Notes: generated from the sequence alone by a model not told the origin. Counted from the first letter of the stretch, positions 18,016-27,340 are shown. The stretch is 64,000 bases of DNA from CALKJU01 sp035326425 (GCA_035326425.1 DAOLFG010000015.1:29413-93412), one strand, 5' to 3'. Numbers and translations: made by a program.

Positions 18016-19227
18016 ATGCCGCCGGCCGGCTACAACCCCGGCATGCAGCTCGTCCTCGATGCGGCGGCCATGCTCTGGCTGGCCGCCGGCGCCGTCCTCG
18101 GCCTGCTGGCGGGCTTCTGGCTCGGCGCCGGCCGCGACCGGCGTTCGACGGCCCTGCTGGCGCGGCTCGAGGAGCAGCGACAGGCCGAGACCGAGGCCAT
18201 GCTCGACGGCGTGAAGGCGGCCTTCGGCGAGATCACCGCCGAATCGCTGCGCCGCGCCGGCGACGACCTGGTCCGGCTCTCCCAGGCCGGCATGGGAGCC
18301 GAGCGGCGGCTGCAGGGCCAGCAGCTCGCCGCCGAGCGCGCCGAGTTCGAGGCGCGCATCGGCGTGGTGCTGGCGCAGCTCGAGCGGATGCAGGGCCTGA
18401 TCCGCGAGCTCGAGCGCGACCGCGGCGTCAAGTTCGGCGAGCTGGCGGCGCGGCTGGACGGCGCCGGCCGCGACGCCGCCGCCCTGGTGGCGCAGACCCG
18501 CGCCCTCGCGGCAGCACTCGGCAACGCCCGGGTGCGCGGCCAATGGGGCGAGCGGCTGGCCGAGGACGTGCTGCGCGCCTGCGGGCTGGTCGAGGGCATC
18601 AGCTACCGCCGGCAGGCGACGACGGCGGAAGGCGGCAGGCCCGACTTCACCTTCCTGCTGCCGCAGGGCCTCGTGCTGCACATGGACGTGAAGTTCCCGT
18701 TCGAGAACTGGATCCGCGCCGTCGAGGCCGTCGACGAGGCGGCCCGGACGCGCTCGGAAGCGGCCTTCGTGCGCGACGTGCGGGCGCGCGTGCAGGAGAT
18801 CGCCGGCCGGGCCTATGTGGCGCCGGCCGAGGGCACGCTCGACTTCGCGCTGCTGTTCATCCCCAACGAGCAGGTGATGGCGGCGGCCCTGGAGCTGGAG
18901 CCCGGCCTCGTCGACGATGCCCTGGGCAGGGGCGTCGTGCTGGCCTCGCCGGCGACGCTCTATGCCATGCTGGCGGTGATCCGCCGCTGCATCGACAGCT
19001 TCCGCCTCGCCAGCGCCGCCCGCGAGGTGGTCGAGCTGCTGAGCGGCTTCCGCGAGGCCTGGCGGGCCTACCAGGGCGAGGGCGAGAGGCTGGGCAGGGC
19101 GCTGGCCGAGGCGCAGGATGCGTTCGACCGGCTCAAAGGCGCGCGCGCCCGGCAGCTCGAGCGGCGGCTCGACCGGCTGGACCGCCTGGTGGACGGGACG
19201 CCGGCATCGACGGAGGGTCAGGCATGA
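18016..19227 (+). CDS. rmuC: RmuC-family DNA recombination protein
   Basis: A 403-residue protein of the RmuC family, known to limit recombination at short inverted repeats and predicted to have a nuclease-like fold. It has one N-terminal membrane helix (about 10-37), a long coiled coil (40-165) and the conserved core with NARVRGQWGE (near 178), GRPDFTFLLP, the DVKFPFENW acidic/lysine motif (near 225) and FIPNEQVM (near 280). An ATG at 18043 just before the membrane helix is an equally good start; neither has a strong ribosome site. The stop overlaps the ureohydrolase start (ATGA), an odd operon partner with no obvious functional link. Confidence 0.9.
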   Translation: MPPAGYNPGMQLVLDAAAMLWLAAGAVLGLLAGFWLGAGRDRRSTALLARLEEQRQAETEAMLDGVKAAFGEITAESLRRAGDDLVRLSQAGMGAERRLQGQQLAAERAEFEARIGVVLAQLERMQGLIRELERDRGVKFGELAARLDGAGRDAAALVAQTRALAAALGNARVRGQWGERLAEDVLRACGLVEGISYRRQATTAEGGRPDFTFLLPQGLVLHMDVKFPFENWIRAVEAVDEAARTRSEAAFVRDVRARVQEIAGRAYVAPAEGTLDFALLFIPNEQVMAAALELEPGLVDDALGRGVVLASPATLYAMLAVIRRCIDSFRLASAAREVVELLSGFREAWRAYQGEGERLGRALAEAQDAFDRLKGARARQLERRLDRLDRLVDGTPASTEGQA

Positions 19228-20177
19228 CGGCCAAGCTCAACCAGCCCATGGGCGGCAACGAGATGCCGCGGTTCGGCGGCCCCGGCACGATGATGCGGCT
19301 GCCGTCCCAGGCCACCGCCGACGGGCTCGACGCCTGCTTCGTCGGCGTGCCGCTCGACATCGGCACCTCCAACCGCAGCGGCACCCGCTTCGGGCCCCGG
19401 CAGATCCGCAACGAATCGGCGCTGATCCGGCCCTACAACATGGCGACGCGCGCCGCCCCGTTCGATTCGCTGCAGGTCGCCGACATCGGCGACGTCGCCA
19501 CCAACCCCTACGACCTCAAGAAGTCGGTCGACATCATCACGTCGGCCTTCGACAAGGTGCTCGCCACCGGCTGCCGCACGCTGACGCTGGGCGGCGACCA
19601 CACGCTGGTGCTGCCGATCCTGCGCTCGATGGCCAAGCGGCACGGGCCGGTCGGCCTGATCCATGTCGACGCCCACGCCGACATCAACGACACCATGTTC
19701 GGCGAGCAGATCGCCCACGGCACGCCGTTCCGCCGCGCCGTCGAGGAGGGGCTGGTCGACTGCTCGCGCGCCATCCAGATCGGCCTGCGCGGCTCGGGCT
19801 ATGCCGCCGACGATTTCGACTGGCCGCGCGACCGGGGTTTCCGCGTCGTCCAGGCCGAGGAATGCTGGCACAGGTCGCTGACCCCGCTGATGATGGAGGT
19901 CCGGGCGATGATGGGCGATGGTCCGGTCTATCTCAGCTACGACATCGACAGCCTCGATCCGGCCTTCGCACCCGGCACCGGCACGCCCGAGATCGGCGGG
20001 CTGTCGACCTGGCAGGCCCTCGAGATCGTCCGCGGCTGCCGGGGCCTCGACCTCGTCGGCTGCGACCTCGTCGAGGTGTCGCCGCCCTACGATCCGGCGG
20101 GCACCACGGCACTGGTCGGCGCCAACCTGCTGTTCGAGATGCTCTGCGTCCTGCCGGGCGTCGAGTACCGCGCGTGA
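19224..20177 (+). CDS. Ureohydrolase: guanidinobutyrase/agmatinase family
   Basis: A 317-residue binuclear manganese enzyme that hydrolyses a guanidino compound to an amine and urea. All metal ligands are visible: His126 (GGDHT), Asp149, His151 and Asp153 (HVDAHADIND), and Asp240 and Asp242 (SYDIDSLDP), followed by FAPGTGTPEIGG. The family includes agmatinase (SpeB), guanidinobutyrase (GbuA) and guanidinopropionase, which sequence alone separates poorly. The overlap with an AruI-like decarboxylase gene (GTGA at 20174-20177) favours 4-guanidinobutyrate in the arginine transaminase pathway. Translation is also coupled to rmuC upstream. The nearby polyamine transporter would fit agmatinase instead. 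Confidence 0.88.
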   Translation: MTAKLNQPMGGNEMPRFGGPGTMMRLPSQATADGLDACFVGVPLDIGTSNRSGTRFGPRQIRNESALIRPYNMATRAAPFDSLQVADIGDVATNPYDLKKSVDIITSAFDKVLATGCRTLTLGGDHTLVLPILRSMAKRHGPVGLIHVDAHADINDTMFGEQIAHGTPFRRAVEEGLVDCSRAIQIGLRGSGYAADDFDWPRDRGFRVVQAEECWHRSLTPLMMEVRAMMGDGPVYLSYDIDSLDPAFAPGTGTPEIGGLSTWQALEIVRGCRGLDLVGCDLVEVSPPYDPAGTTALVGANLLFEMLCVLPGVEYRA

Positions 20178-21772
20178 CGACCTGCGGCGAGGCGCTGGCC
20201 AGGCTGCTCGAGGCCTATGGCGTCGAGCTGGTGTTCGGCATTCCGGGCGTCCACACCGTCGAGCTCTATCGCGGCCTGCCGGCCACCCGCATCCGCCATG
20301 TGACGCCCCGGCATGAGCAGGGCGCCGGCTTCATGGCCGACGGCTATGCCCGCGTCTCGGGCAGGCCCGGCGTCTGCTTCGTCATCACCGGCCCCGGCAT
20401 GACCAACATCCTGACCGCGATGGGCCAGGCCTTCGCCGATTCCATCCCGATGCTGGTGATCTCCAGCGTCAACCGCACCGAGCACCTGGGCATGGGGCAG
20501 GGCCGGCTGCACGAGCTGCCGTCGCAGAGCGCGGTCGCCGCCGGCGTGTCCGCCTTCAGCCACACCGTGCTGCACCCGTCGCAGCTGCCCGAGGTGCTGG
20601 CCCGCGCCTTCGCCCTCTTCGCCAGCGCCAGGCCGCGGCCGGTCCACATCGAGATCCCGACCGACGTCATCCGCGCGCCCGCCGGCGGCATGGAGCTGAC
20701 GCCGAGGCCCCTGCCGCGCCGACCGGCCGCCGATCCGGCCGCCATCGCCCAGGCAGCGGAATGGCTGTCGGCGGCGCGCTCGCCGCTCGTCCTTCTCGGA
20801 GGCGGCGCCGTCGATGCCGCCCAGGAGGCGGTGGCGCTGGCCGAGCGGCTCGATGCGCCGGTGATCAACAGCGTCAACGCCAAGGGCATCATGCCGCCCG
20901 GCCATCGGCTGCATGGCGGCGAGAACCTCGCCTTCGGGCCGCTGCGCGACGCCCTGCGCACCGCCGACGTCGTGCTGGCGGTCGGCACCGAGCTCGGCGA
21001 GACCGAGATGTACCCGGATCCCCAGCCCGTCCGGCTCGACGGCAGGGTGATCCGGATCGACATCGATCCCGAGCAGCTGATGCGCGGCTTCAGGGCCGAC
21101 CTGCCGATCCTCGCCGACGCCCGCCTGGCGCTGGCGGCCCTGCTGGAATCGGTGCCGGCCGGCGCACGCGGCGATGCCGCGCGGGCGGCGGCGCTGTGCG
21201 AGGCGGTCCGGCGGCTGTGGTGGCCGGCGGTGGCGGCGCACAAGCGGGTCCTCGATGTCGTCGACGAGCTGCTGCCGGGCGCGATCATCGCCGGCGACCA
21301 GACCCAGCCGGTCTATGGCGGCAACCAGTTCTACGCCCCCGGCCGGCCACGCTCCTGGTTCAACTCCAGCACCGGCTACGGCACGCTGGGCTACGGCCTG
21401 CCGGCGGCGATCGGCGCCAAGCTCGCCGCCCCCGGCCGGCCGGTGGTGGCGCTGATCGGCGACGGCGGCATCCAGTTCACCCTGCCGGAGCTGGCGGCGG
21501 CGGTGGAGGCCGGGACGCCGGTCGTCGTGCTGCTCTGGAACAATCGCGGCTACGGCGAGATCAGGACCTACATGGCCGATGCCGACATCCGGCCGATCGG
21601 CGTCGACCTCCACACGCCGGATTTCGTGGCGCTCGCCCGCGGCTTCGGCTGTGCCGCCGGCTCGGCCGGCAGCATCGACGAGCTGCGGGCACTGCTGGCC
21701 GACGCCGCGACCGCGAGCCGGCCGACACTGATCGAGATCGACGAAGCCGCCGCCTGGCTCGCCCTGGCCTAG
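20174..21772 (+). CDS. aruI: Thiamine-diphosphate enzyme, probable 5-guanidino-2-oxopentanoate decarboxylase
   Basis: A 532-residue acetolactate-synthase-like enzyme. The N-terminal Glu that activates ThDP lies in RHEQGAGFMADGYAR (near residue 40), and the C-terminal ThDP/Mg2+ motif is IGDGGIQFT ... VLLWNN (near 430-460). AruI decarboxylates 2-ketoarginine to 4-guanidinobutyraldehyde. That is the step before guanidinobutyrate, whose hydrolase is encoded by the overlapping upstream gene. The start is GTG at 20174, fixed by the overlap with the preceding stop. It ends converging with an anti-sigma factor gene (4-base overlap). General acetolactate synthase is less likely: there is no ilvH and the partner is a ureohydrolase. 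Confidence 0.78.
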   Translation: MTTCGEALARLLEAYGVELVFGIPGVHTVELYRGLPATRIRHVTPRHEQGAGFMADGYARVSGRPGVCFVITGPGMTNILTAMGQAFADSIPMLVISSVNRTEHLGMGQGRLHELPSQSAVAAGVSAFSHTVLHPSQLPEVLARAFALFASARPRPVHIEIPTDVIRAPAGGMELTPRPLPRRPAADPAAIAQAAEWLSAARSPLVLLGGGAVDAAQEAVALAERLDAPVINSVNAKGIMPPGHRLHGGENLAFGPLRDALRTADVVLAVGTELGETEMYPDPQPVRLDGRVIRIDIDPEQLMRGFRADLPILADARLALAALLESVPAGARGDAARAAALCEAVRRLWWPAVAAHKRVLDVVDELLPGAIIAGDQTQPVYGGNQFYAPGRPRSWFNSSTGYGTLGYGLPAAIGAKLAAPGRPVVALIGDGGIQFTLPELAAAVEAGTPVVVLLWNNRGYGEIRTYMADADIRPIGVDLHTPDFVALARGFGCAAGSAGSIDELRALLADAATASRPTLIEIDEAAAWLALA

Positions 21773-22659
21773 GGCTGCGGAGCCCCGCCCCAGGTGAAGG
21801 GCAGGAGGTCGGCCTCGGGCAACGGGCTCACCACGGCATAGGCGAGCCCGGCATGGGTCCAGCGCAGTTGGCTCATGCCGTCGGTGTTGCTCGCCACCGG
21901 CGCGGCCGTCGCCGCCGCGGCGCCAGGCTGCGGCCAGATCAGCAGCAGGGTGGCGTCGCCGTCGCGGCGGTAGGCCACGACCGCCCGCACGCCGTCCGAC
22001 CGCTCGTCGATGCTGGCGCCGACGAGGTTGAAGCCGGCGGGCGTGGGCAGGGCCGGCAGGCCGTCGCCGAACCAGGGTGCGAGCTGCCGGCCCAGCTCGC
22101 CCGGATCGTCGCTGGCGAACTGCACGGCGACATCGCTGCCGTGGAGCTCGGCATGGCTGCCGAGGTCGAGATCGGGCGGACCGGCGGCGGACCAGGCACG
22201 CAACACCAGCAGCCCGGCCCCCAGGGAGGCCACGACCAGCAGCAGCAGGCCGGCGGTGCGCTGCCCCCAGCGGCTGCTGCGGCCCTGGCGCAGGCGGGCG
22301 CGCGCTGCCTCGACATCCGGGCGCGTCGGGGCGCGGGCCGGCCTGCGCCCGATGGTCTCGGTGAGCGCCGAGCTGCGGCGCGGCGGATCGGCCGGACCGA
22401 GGAAGGGCAGCACCGGCGGTCCCTCGGCCAGCCCGCCGCTGCGCACGAGGTCGGGCTCGAGGCCGGTCCACACCGACTGGGCGCGCTCCATGGCGCGGAA
22501 GCTGCGCTGCAGGTCGCGCTCGAACGAGCGGAGATGCTCGACCCGCGCCCGGCAGTGGGCGCAGGCGGAGAGATGGCGGCGCAGGATCGCACCCCTCGAC
22601 CGCCCGAGACGGAGATCGAGGAAGGCTTCCAGATATCGCTCGAGGTCGGAGCACTGCAT
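21769..22659 (-). CDS. Membrane anti-sigma factor with zinc-finger domain
   Basis: A 296-residue protein with an N-terminal zf-HC2-type anti-sigma domain: RRHLSACAHCRARVEHL (near residues 26-42) holds the HxxxCxxC zinc motif. One membrane helix sits near 165-185 (TAGLLLLVVASLGAGLLVL), followed by a periplasmic part of about 110 residues. Such proteins hold an ECF sigma factor at the membrane until a signal arrives. The ATG at 22659 (MQCSDLERYLEAFLD) is the natural family start; a longer frame to 22893 is unsupported. No sigma gene is next to it. The only sigma factor in the window (25718-26218) has its own overlapping anti-sigma, so this one is an orphan. Confidence 0.75.
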   Translation of the reverse strand: MQCSDLERYLEAFLDLRLGRSRGAILRRHLSACAHCRARVEHLRSFERDLQRSFRAMERAQSVWTGLEPDLVRSGGLAEGPPVLPFLGPADPPRRSSALTETIGRRPARAPTRPDVEAARARLRQGRSSRWGQRTAGLLLLVVASLGAGLLVLRAWSAAGPPDLDLGSHAELHGSDVAVQFASDDPGELGRQLAPWFGDGLPALPTPAGFNLVGASIDERSDGVRAVVAYRRDGDATLLLIWPQPGAAAATAAPVASNTDGMSQLRWTHAGLAYAVVSPLPEADLLPFTWGGAPQP

Positions 22660-22907
22660 CGACCACGCCCCCAGAACGCGCCAAGGCTCGCGTCCACCTG
22701 CCGCGCGCCTCCCCCCTCTCACCTCAATGTCCTCCAAAGGACTGGCCGGCGCAATGCCGTTCGAGGCCCGTCGGCGCGTCCCGGCCATGCCGATTTCCGG
22801 TTGCCAAGGCCGGCGCATGGGTCTCTGATTTGCCTTATTGCGGGCGGCGATACCCAGCGCCGAGCCCGCGCCGAGCGCCAACGGCGCCAACATGAAGGGA
22901 GGCCAAA

Positions 22908-24935
22908 ATGGGTGCGGACAGCCCCGTGCGGAACCTAGCGTTGGTCGGCCCCAACGGCTCGGGCAAGACCACGCTGATGGAGAGCCTGCTGCTGGTCAGC
23001 GGCGCCATCGGGCGGAAGGGCCGGGTGGCCGACCGCAACACCGTGGGCGACGCCAGTGCCGAGGCCCGCGAGCGGCAGATGAGCACCGAGGTCAGCGTCG
23101 CCGGCTTCCAGCACGCCGGCTACGACTTCACGGTTCTCGACTGCCCGGGCTCGGTGGAGTTCGTGCAGGAGGCGCGCCAGGCGCTGGTGGGCGTGGATCT
23201 CGCCGTCGTGGTGGTCGAGCCGGTGATCGAGCGGATGATGGCGGTGGCGCCGCTGCTGCAATATCTCGATCAGCTCAACCTTCCGCACATCGTCTTCATC
23301 AACAAGATGGACCGCTCCGAGGTCCGCTACCGCGACCTGCTGCAGGCGCTGCGCCAGGTCAGCTCGCGGCCGGTGGTGCCGCACCAGTACGCCATCGGCC
23401 GGGGCGACAGCCTCGTCGGCTACATCGACCTGGTCACCGAGGAGGCGCTGGCCTACCGCGACGGAGCACCCTCCGACCACATCCCGCTGCCCGAGGAGTA
23501 TCGCGAGCGCGAGCAGACGGCGCGGCGCGAGATGCTGGAGACCCTGGCCGACTTCGACGACGACCTGATGGAGAAGCTGATCGAGGACCAGGAGCCGCCG
23601 CAGGACCAGATCGTCGCCGACCTGCGCAAGACCCTGGGCGCCGACCAGGTGGTGCCGGTGCTCATGGGCGTGGCCGAGCGCGAGATGGGTGTGCGCCGCC
23701 TGCTGGACGCCATCGAGAAGGAGGCCCCCGATCCGACGGAACGGGCGGGGGCGCTGGGGATCGAGCCGGAAGGGCCGGCGCTCGCCCAGGTCCTCAAGAC
23801 CTTCCAGGTGCCGCATGCCGGCAAGCTGTCGCTGGTCCGCGTCTGGCGCGGTGCCGTCAAGGACGGCATGACGCTGAACGGCATGCGGATCGGCGGCGTC
23901 TACCGGCTGACGGGGCTGCAGCAGCAGCCGGCCGGCGAGGCGGGTGCCGGCAGCATCGTCGCCCTCGCCCGCATGGACGACGCCAGGACCGGCATGGTGC
24001 TGACCCAGAACGGCGAGGCCGATCCGGGCCTGCCCGGGGCACCGGCCAGCAAGCCGATGTACGCCTTCGCCGTCGCCGCCGCCAACCGCAACGACGAGGT
24101 CAAGCTGTCGGCGGCGTTCTCCAAGCTGCTGGACGAGGACCCGGCGCTGTCGGTCGAGCACGACACCGACATGCACCAGACCCTGCTGTGGGGCCAGGGC
24201 GAGATGCATCTGCGGGTGGCGCTCGACCGGCTGAAGAACAAGTACCATGTCGAGGTCGAGGGCCACCGGCCGCGCACGCCCTACAAGGAGACGATCCGCA
24301 AGCCGGGCCACGCCCATGGCCGGCACAAGAAGCAGAGCGGCGGCCACGGCCAGTTCGGCGACGTCAAGATCGACATCAAGCCGCTGCCGCGCGGCAGCGG
24401 CTTCGCCTTCGAGAACAAGATCTTCGGCGGCTCGGTGCCGAAGCAGTACATCCCGGCTGTCGAGGCCGGGGCGCGCGAGTACCTGCGCAAAGGACCGCTC
24501 GGCTTCGAGGTGGTCGATGTCGGCGTGGCGCTGCTGGACGGGCAGTTCCACACCGTCGATTCCAGCGAGATGGCGTTCAAGCTGGCGGTGGGGCTGGCGC
24601 TGAAGGAAGGGCTGCCGCAGTGCCAGCCGGTGCTGCTGGAGCCGATCCTCGACGTCACGGTGTCGGTGCCCTCGGAATACACGTCGAAGGCACTGCAGCT
24701 CATCACCCAGCGGCGCGGCCAGATCCTCGGCTACGAGGGCAAGGTCGGCTGGAGCGGCTGGGACGAGGTCAGGACGCACATCCCGCAGGGCGAGATCCAC
24801 GATCTCATCGTCTCGCTGCGCTCGCTGAGCCAGGGGACGGGCTTCTTCGAATGGGCGCACGACCACCTGCAGGAGGTGCCGGAGGCGCTGACCCGCTCGA
24901 TCGTCGAGGGTGCGCGGAGCGAGCAGCCGGGCTGA
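22908..24935 (+). CDS. Elongation factor G paralogue (EF-G2 type)
   Basis: A 675-residue translational GTPase with the five-domain EF-G plan. The P-loop is GPNGSGKTT (residues 14-22) in place of the canonical AHIDAGKTT; DCPGS (near 79) and NKMD (near 132) are present, and the domain IV-V region is complete (GGHGQFGDVKIDIKP, VDSSEMAFK, QGEIHDLIVSLRSLSQG). The altered P-loop marks the second-copy EF-G group, whose members are not the main translocase. AAGGGAGG lies 7 bases before the ATG at 22908. It is isolated from ribosomal protein genes. Its role may be in recycling or stress; this is inference. Confidence 0.87.
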   Translation: MGADSPVRNLALVGPNGSGKTTLMESLLLVSGAIGRKGRVADRNTVGDASAEARERQMSTEVSVAGFQHAGYDFTVLDCPGSVEFVQEARQALVGVDLAVVVVEPVIERMMAVAPLLQYLDQLNLPHIVFINKMDRSEVRYRDLLQALRQVSSRPVVPHQYAIGRGDSLVGYIDLVTEEALAYRDGAPSDHIPLPEEYREREQTARREMLETLADFDDDLMEKLIEDQEPPQDQIVADLRKTLGADQVVPVLMGVAEREMGVRRLLDAIEKEAPDPTERAGALGIEPEGPALAQVLKTFQVPHAGKLSLVRVWRGAVKDGMTLNGMRIGGVYRLTGLQQQPAGEAGAGSIVALARMDDARTGMVLTQNGEADPGLPGAPASKPMYAFAVAAANRNDEVKLSAAFSKLLDEDPALSVEHDTDMHQTLLWGQGEMHLRVALDRLKNKYHVEVEGHRPRTPYKETIRKPGHAHGRHKKQSGGHGQFGDVKIDIKPLPRGSGFAFENKIFGGSVPKQYIPAVEAGAREYLRKGPLGFEVVDVGVALLDGQFHTVDSSEMAFKLAVGLALKEGLPQCQPVLLEPILDVTVSVPSEYTSKALQLITQRRGQILGYEGKVGWSGWDEVRTHIPQGEIHDLIVSLRSLSQGTGFFEWAHDHLQEVPEALTRSIVEGARSEQPG

Positions 24936-24944
24936 GCGGCGGAA

Positions 24945-25721
24945 TCAGGGAGCTGCGCGGTCGAGCTGGGCGAAGATCTCACGGCTGATCTCGAGCAGCC
25001 GGTCGCGCGGCGCGCTGCCGATCAGCGCATAGGACGTGTCGTGGTCGACCCAGTAGAAGGCGCTGACGCCGTCCTGCTCGACGACGCGGAACGCCGTGTC
25101 CTCGCCGCGGCCGCGGGTGACGAACAGCGTGAAGCGGTTGCCGCTGCCGTCCTCGTACATCAGCTGGGCCGCCGGCTCGCCGCCGCCGACCGGCAGCAGG
25201 CGGCCGCCCAGCAGCTGCAGGCCGAACTTGCCGAGGTCGGGCGCCCGCAGGGGCCGGTCGAGCCGGCGCGACAGCCAGGTGACGAGATGCTGCTCCTCGT
25301 CGCGCCCGACCTCGACCGGGTGGCGCTTCTCGGCGACGTAGAGGCGATGCGCCTCGAGGCCGGTGTCGGCCATCTCGATGTTGCGGTCGGGCTGGAGAAG
25401 CTCGTGGCCACGCGCCATCCACCCGCCGGCGGCTCCGATGGCGAGCAGGACCAGGGCGGCGGCCGTCGCCATGGCGCGACTGCGCCAGCCGCGGGCGATC
25501 AGCCGGGCGATCGAGAGACGCGCCGGCACAGGCTCCATGGCGACACCGCCCCACAGCCGCTCGATCAGCTCGTTCTGGCGCTGCCATTCGTTGACACGCC
25601 GGCGGTCCTCGGGGTGGGCGTCGAGCCAGGCGGCGACGGCGGCGCGCCGCTCCTCGCCCAGCCGCCGGTCGACCCAGGCATGCAGCTCGGCGTCGTCGAT
25701 CGGGCCGGCGGGCTCGGTCAC
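24945..25721 (-). CDS. Transmembrane anti-sigma factor partner of the ECF sigma factor
   Basis: A 258-residue protein with an N-terminal helical sigma-binding region (ELHAWVDRRLGEERRAAVAAW, near 12-30), one membrane helix (AMATAAALVLLAIGAAGGW, near 83-101) and a periplasmic domain of about 150 residues. There is no zinc motif, so it differs from the orphan anti-sigma at 21769. Its start overlaps the sigma stop (ATGA, 25718-25721), giving a coupled sigma/anti-sigma pair. It would sequester the sigma factor at the membrane and release it on an envelope or oxidative signal. The signal is not readable. Confidence 0.85.
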   Translation of the reverse strand: MTEPAGPIDDAELHAWVDRRLGEERRAAVAAWLDAHPEDRRRVNEWQRQNELIERLWGGVAMEPVPARLSIARLIARGWRSRAMATAAALVLLAIGAAGGWMARGHELLQPDRNIEMADTGLEAHRLYVAEKRHPVEVGRDEEQHLVTWLSRRLDRPLRAPDLGKFGLQLLGGRLLPVGGGEPAAQLMYEDGSGNRFTLFVTRGRGEDTAFRVVEQDGVSAFYWVDHDTSYALIGSAPRDRLLEISREIFAQLDRAAP

Positions 25722-26218
25722 TTGACCCTCCGCAGCACGGTCCCATCGGCCGACAGGAGAGCCCGCAGGCGCTCACGTGCGCGCGACAGCCGCGACATCA
25801 CCGTTCCCACCGGCACATCCAAAATCTCCGCCACCTCCTGGTAGGACAGTCCCTCCAGCGCCACCAGCAGCACGACGCGGGCCTGCTCCTGCGGCAGCGA
25901 TCCCAGCGCCTTGGCCATCTCGCCGAGCGCCAGGTGCGCCGTCTGGCTCTCGTCGATCGGCGGCAGCGCCGCCTCCTCGATCGGATCGTGCCGCGGCCGC
26001 GTCGACCAGGCCCTGGCCTGGTTGGCATGCAGGTTGTGCATGATCCGAAACAGCCACGGCCGCAGCGTGGGGCCGCCACGCCACAGGTGCCGGCGGCTGA
26101 GCGCCCGCTCGAGACAGTCCTGGACGAGGTCGTCCGCCCGCTCGCCGTCGCGCAGCAACGCGCGGGCGTAGCGCCTGAGGCTGGGGATGCAGCTCTCCAG
26201 GTCCGTCAAGAAGTCCAA
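25718..26218 (-). CDS. ECF-type RNA polymerase sigma factor
   Basis: A 166-residue sigma-70 family protein with only regions 2 and 4. Region 2 is visible as ADDLVQDCLERALSR (near 28-42) with LRPWLFRIMHNLHANQ. Region 4 is LPQEQARVVLLVALEGLSY and the helix-turn-helix VPVGTVMSRLSRARERLR (near 137-154). The start is TTG at 26218, supported by GGAG 7 bases upstream; no ATG is suitably placed. It lacks EcfG features, so it is not the general stress sigma itself. It lies 63 bases downstream of the Ldh-type gene, and I see no obvious autoregulated -35 element in that short gap. Confidence 0.9.
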   Translation of the reverse strand: MDFLTDLESCIPSLRRYARALLRDGERADDLVQDCLERALSRRHLWRGGPTLRPWLFRIMHNLHANQARAWSTRPRHDPIEEAALPPIDESQTAHLALGEMAKALGSLPQEQARVVLLVALEGLSYQEVAEILDVPVGTVMSRLSRARERLRALLSADGTVLRRVK

Positions 26219-26281
26219 CGAAACGCTCCGGCGCCGCGGCCCGTCACCATGCTCAACACCGATGCGGCCGCGTCTATTCCA

Positions 26282-27340
26282 TCAGCCGGCGAGCGCCGGT
26301 GGCACCGGCACGCCCAGCTGCGCCGCCTCCCGGCGCAGCCGGTCCATGATGCCGGGATAGAGCTCGACGCCCTCGGCCAGCGCCTTGCGTCGGCGGGCCA
26401 GCGCGGCGTCGCCGGGCAGCCGCACCTTCTCGAAGCCCTGCATCGGCGGCGAGCCCTCGCAGGACCGGCGCAGCCAGCCGAGCTCGTGGGCGAAGGCCCC
26501 GGCACCGCCGAACGCCGCCGGATCGAACACCTGGACGAACACGGCCGCACCCCACTGCACCGGCGTGCCCGACCGGCCGAGGCCGGAAAGGCCCTGTGTC
26601 AACGCCTCGATCATCAGGCCGAGGCCGTAGCCCTTGTGGCCGTGATCGGTGCCGCCGATCGGCAGGATGGCACCCGGCGGCGCGGCGGTGACGACCGCCG
26701 GATCGTCGGTCGGACGGCCCCCGGCGTCGACATACCAGGGCTGCGGCGCCCGCCTGCCCTCGGCCGCCATGCGGGCGCTGAGCCCGTTGGTGGTGATCGA
26801 GGCGCTGATGTCGATCAGGATCGGATCGGCGTCGGTGGGGATGCCGACGGCCATCGGATTGGGTGTCATCACCGGCCGGGTGCCCCCGAACGGTGCCACC
26901 GACACCACCGAGGGATCCGACGAGATGACCATCGCCATCATCCCCTGGTCGGTCGCCCGCTCGAGGAAGGTGGCGAGGCAGCCGATATGGTGGCTGCGTC
27001 GGATGCTGACGACGCCGACGCCGAGCTTGCGGGCGCGCTCGATCGCCTCGCCCATCGCCTTGTCGGTGAGCCACAGTCCCGGCAGGTAGCGGCCGTCCCA
27101 GACCAGGGTGGCCGGTGTCTGGGCCACCACCTCGGGCTCGCCGGTCACCGGGATGCGACGGTTGCGAGCATCGTCGAGATAGGGGCCGGCGAGCTGCAGG
27201 CCGTGGGTGGTGTGGCCCATCGTGTCGGCCGCCACCAGCAGCCGGGCGGTGACACGGGCCTTCTCCTCGTCGAAGCCGGCGGCGGCGAACAGCGCGGTCG
27301 TGAACGCCTCGAGCCCGGCCGCCTGCCAACGATCTGCCAT
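26282..27340 (-). CDS. Ldh-family (malate/L-lactate/ureidoglycolate type) NAD(P)-dependent oxidoreductase
   Basis: A 352-residue member of the malate/L-lactate dehydrogenase-2 family, distinct from Rossmann-fold dehydrogenases. Typical blocks are ADTMGHTTHGLQL (near 38-50), VVSIRRSHHIG (near 110), PFGGTRPVMTPNPMAVGIP (near 150) and DHGHKGYGLGLMIEAL (near 233). Family members reduce 2-oxo acids or cyclic imines such as pyrroline-2-carboxylate. No neighbour fixes the substrate. GGGAAGG lies just before the ATG at 27340. The product leaves open whether it acts in amino-acid or sugar-acid metabolism. Confidence 0.85.
   Translation of the reverse strand: MADRWQAAGLEAFTTALFAAAGFDEEKARVTARLLVAADTMGHTTHGLQLAGPYLDDARNRRIPVTGEPEVVAQTPATLVWDGRYLPGLWLTDKAMGEAIERARKLGVGVVSIRRSHHIGCLATFLERATDQGMMAMVISSDPSVVSVAPFGGTRPVMTPNPMAVGIPTDADPILIDISASITTNGLSARMAAEGRRAPQPWYVDAGGRPTDDPAVVTAAPPGAILPIGGTDHGHKGYGLGLMIEALTQGLSGLGRSGTPVQWGAAVFVQVFDPAAFGGAGAFAHELGWLRRSCEGSPPMQGFEKVRLPGDAALARRRKALAEGVELYPGIMDRLRREAAQLGVPVPPALAG

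Noticed and set aside
25718..26218. The ECF sigma factor as the EcfG general stress sigma
   Set aside because: It is paired with a membrane anti-sigma rather than a NepR-like protein, no PhyR is adjacent, and its region 2/4 sequence does not look like the EcfG group.
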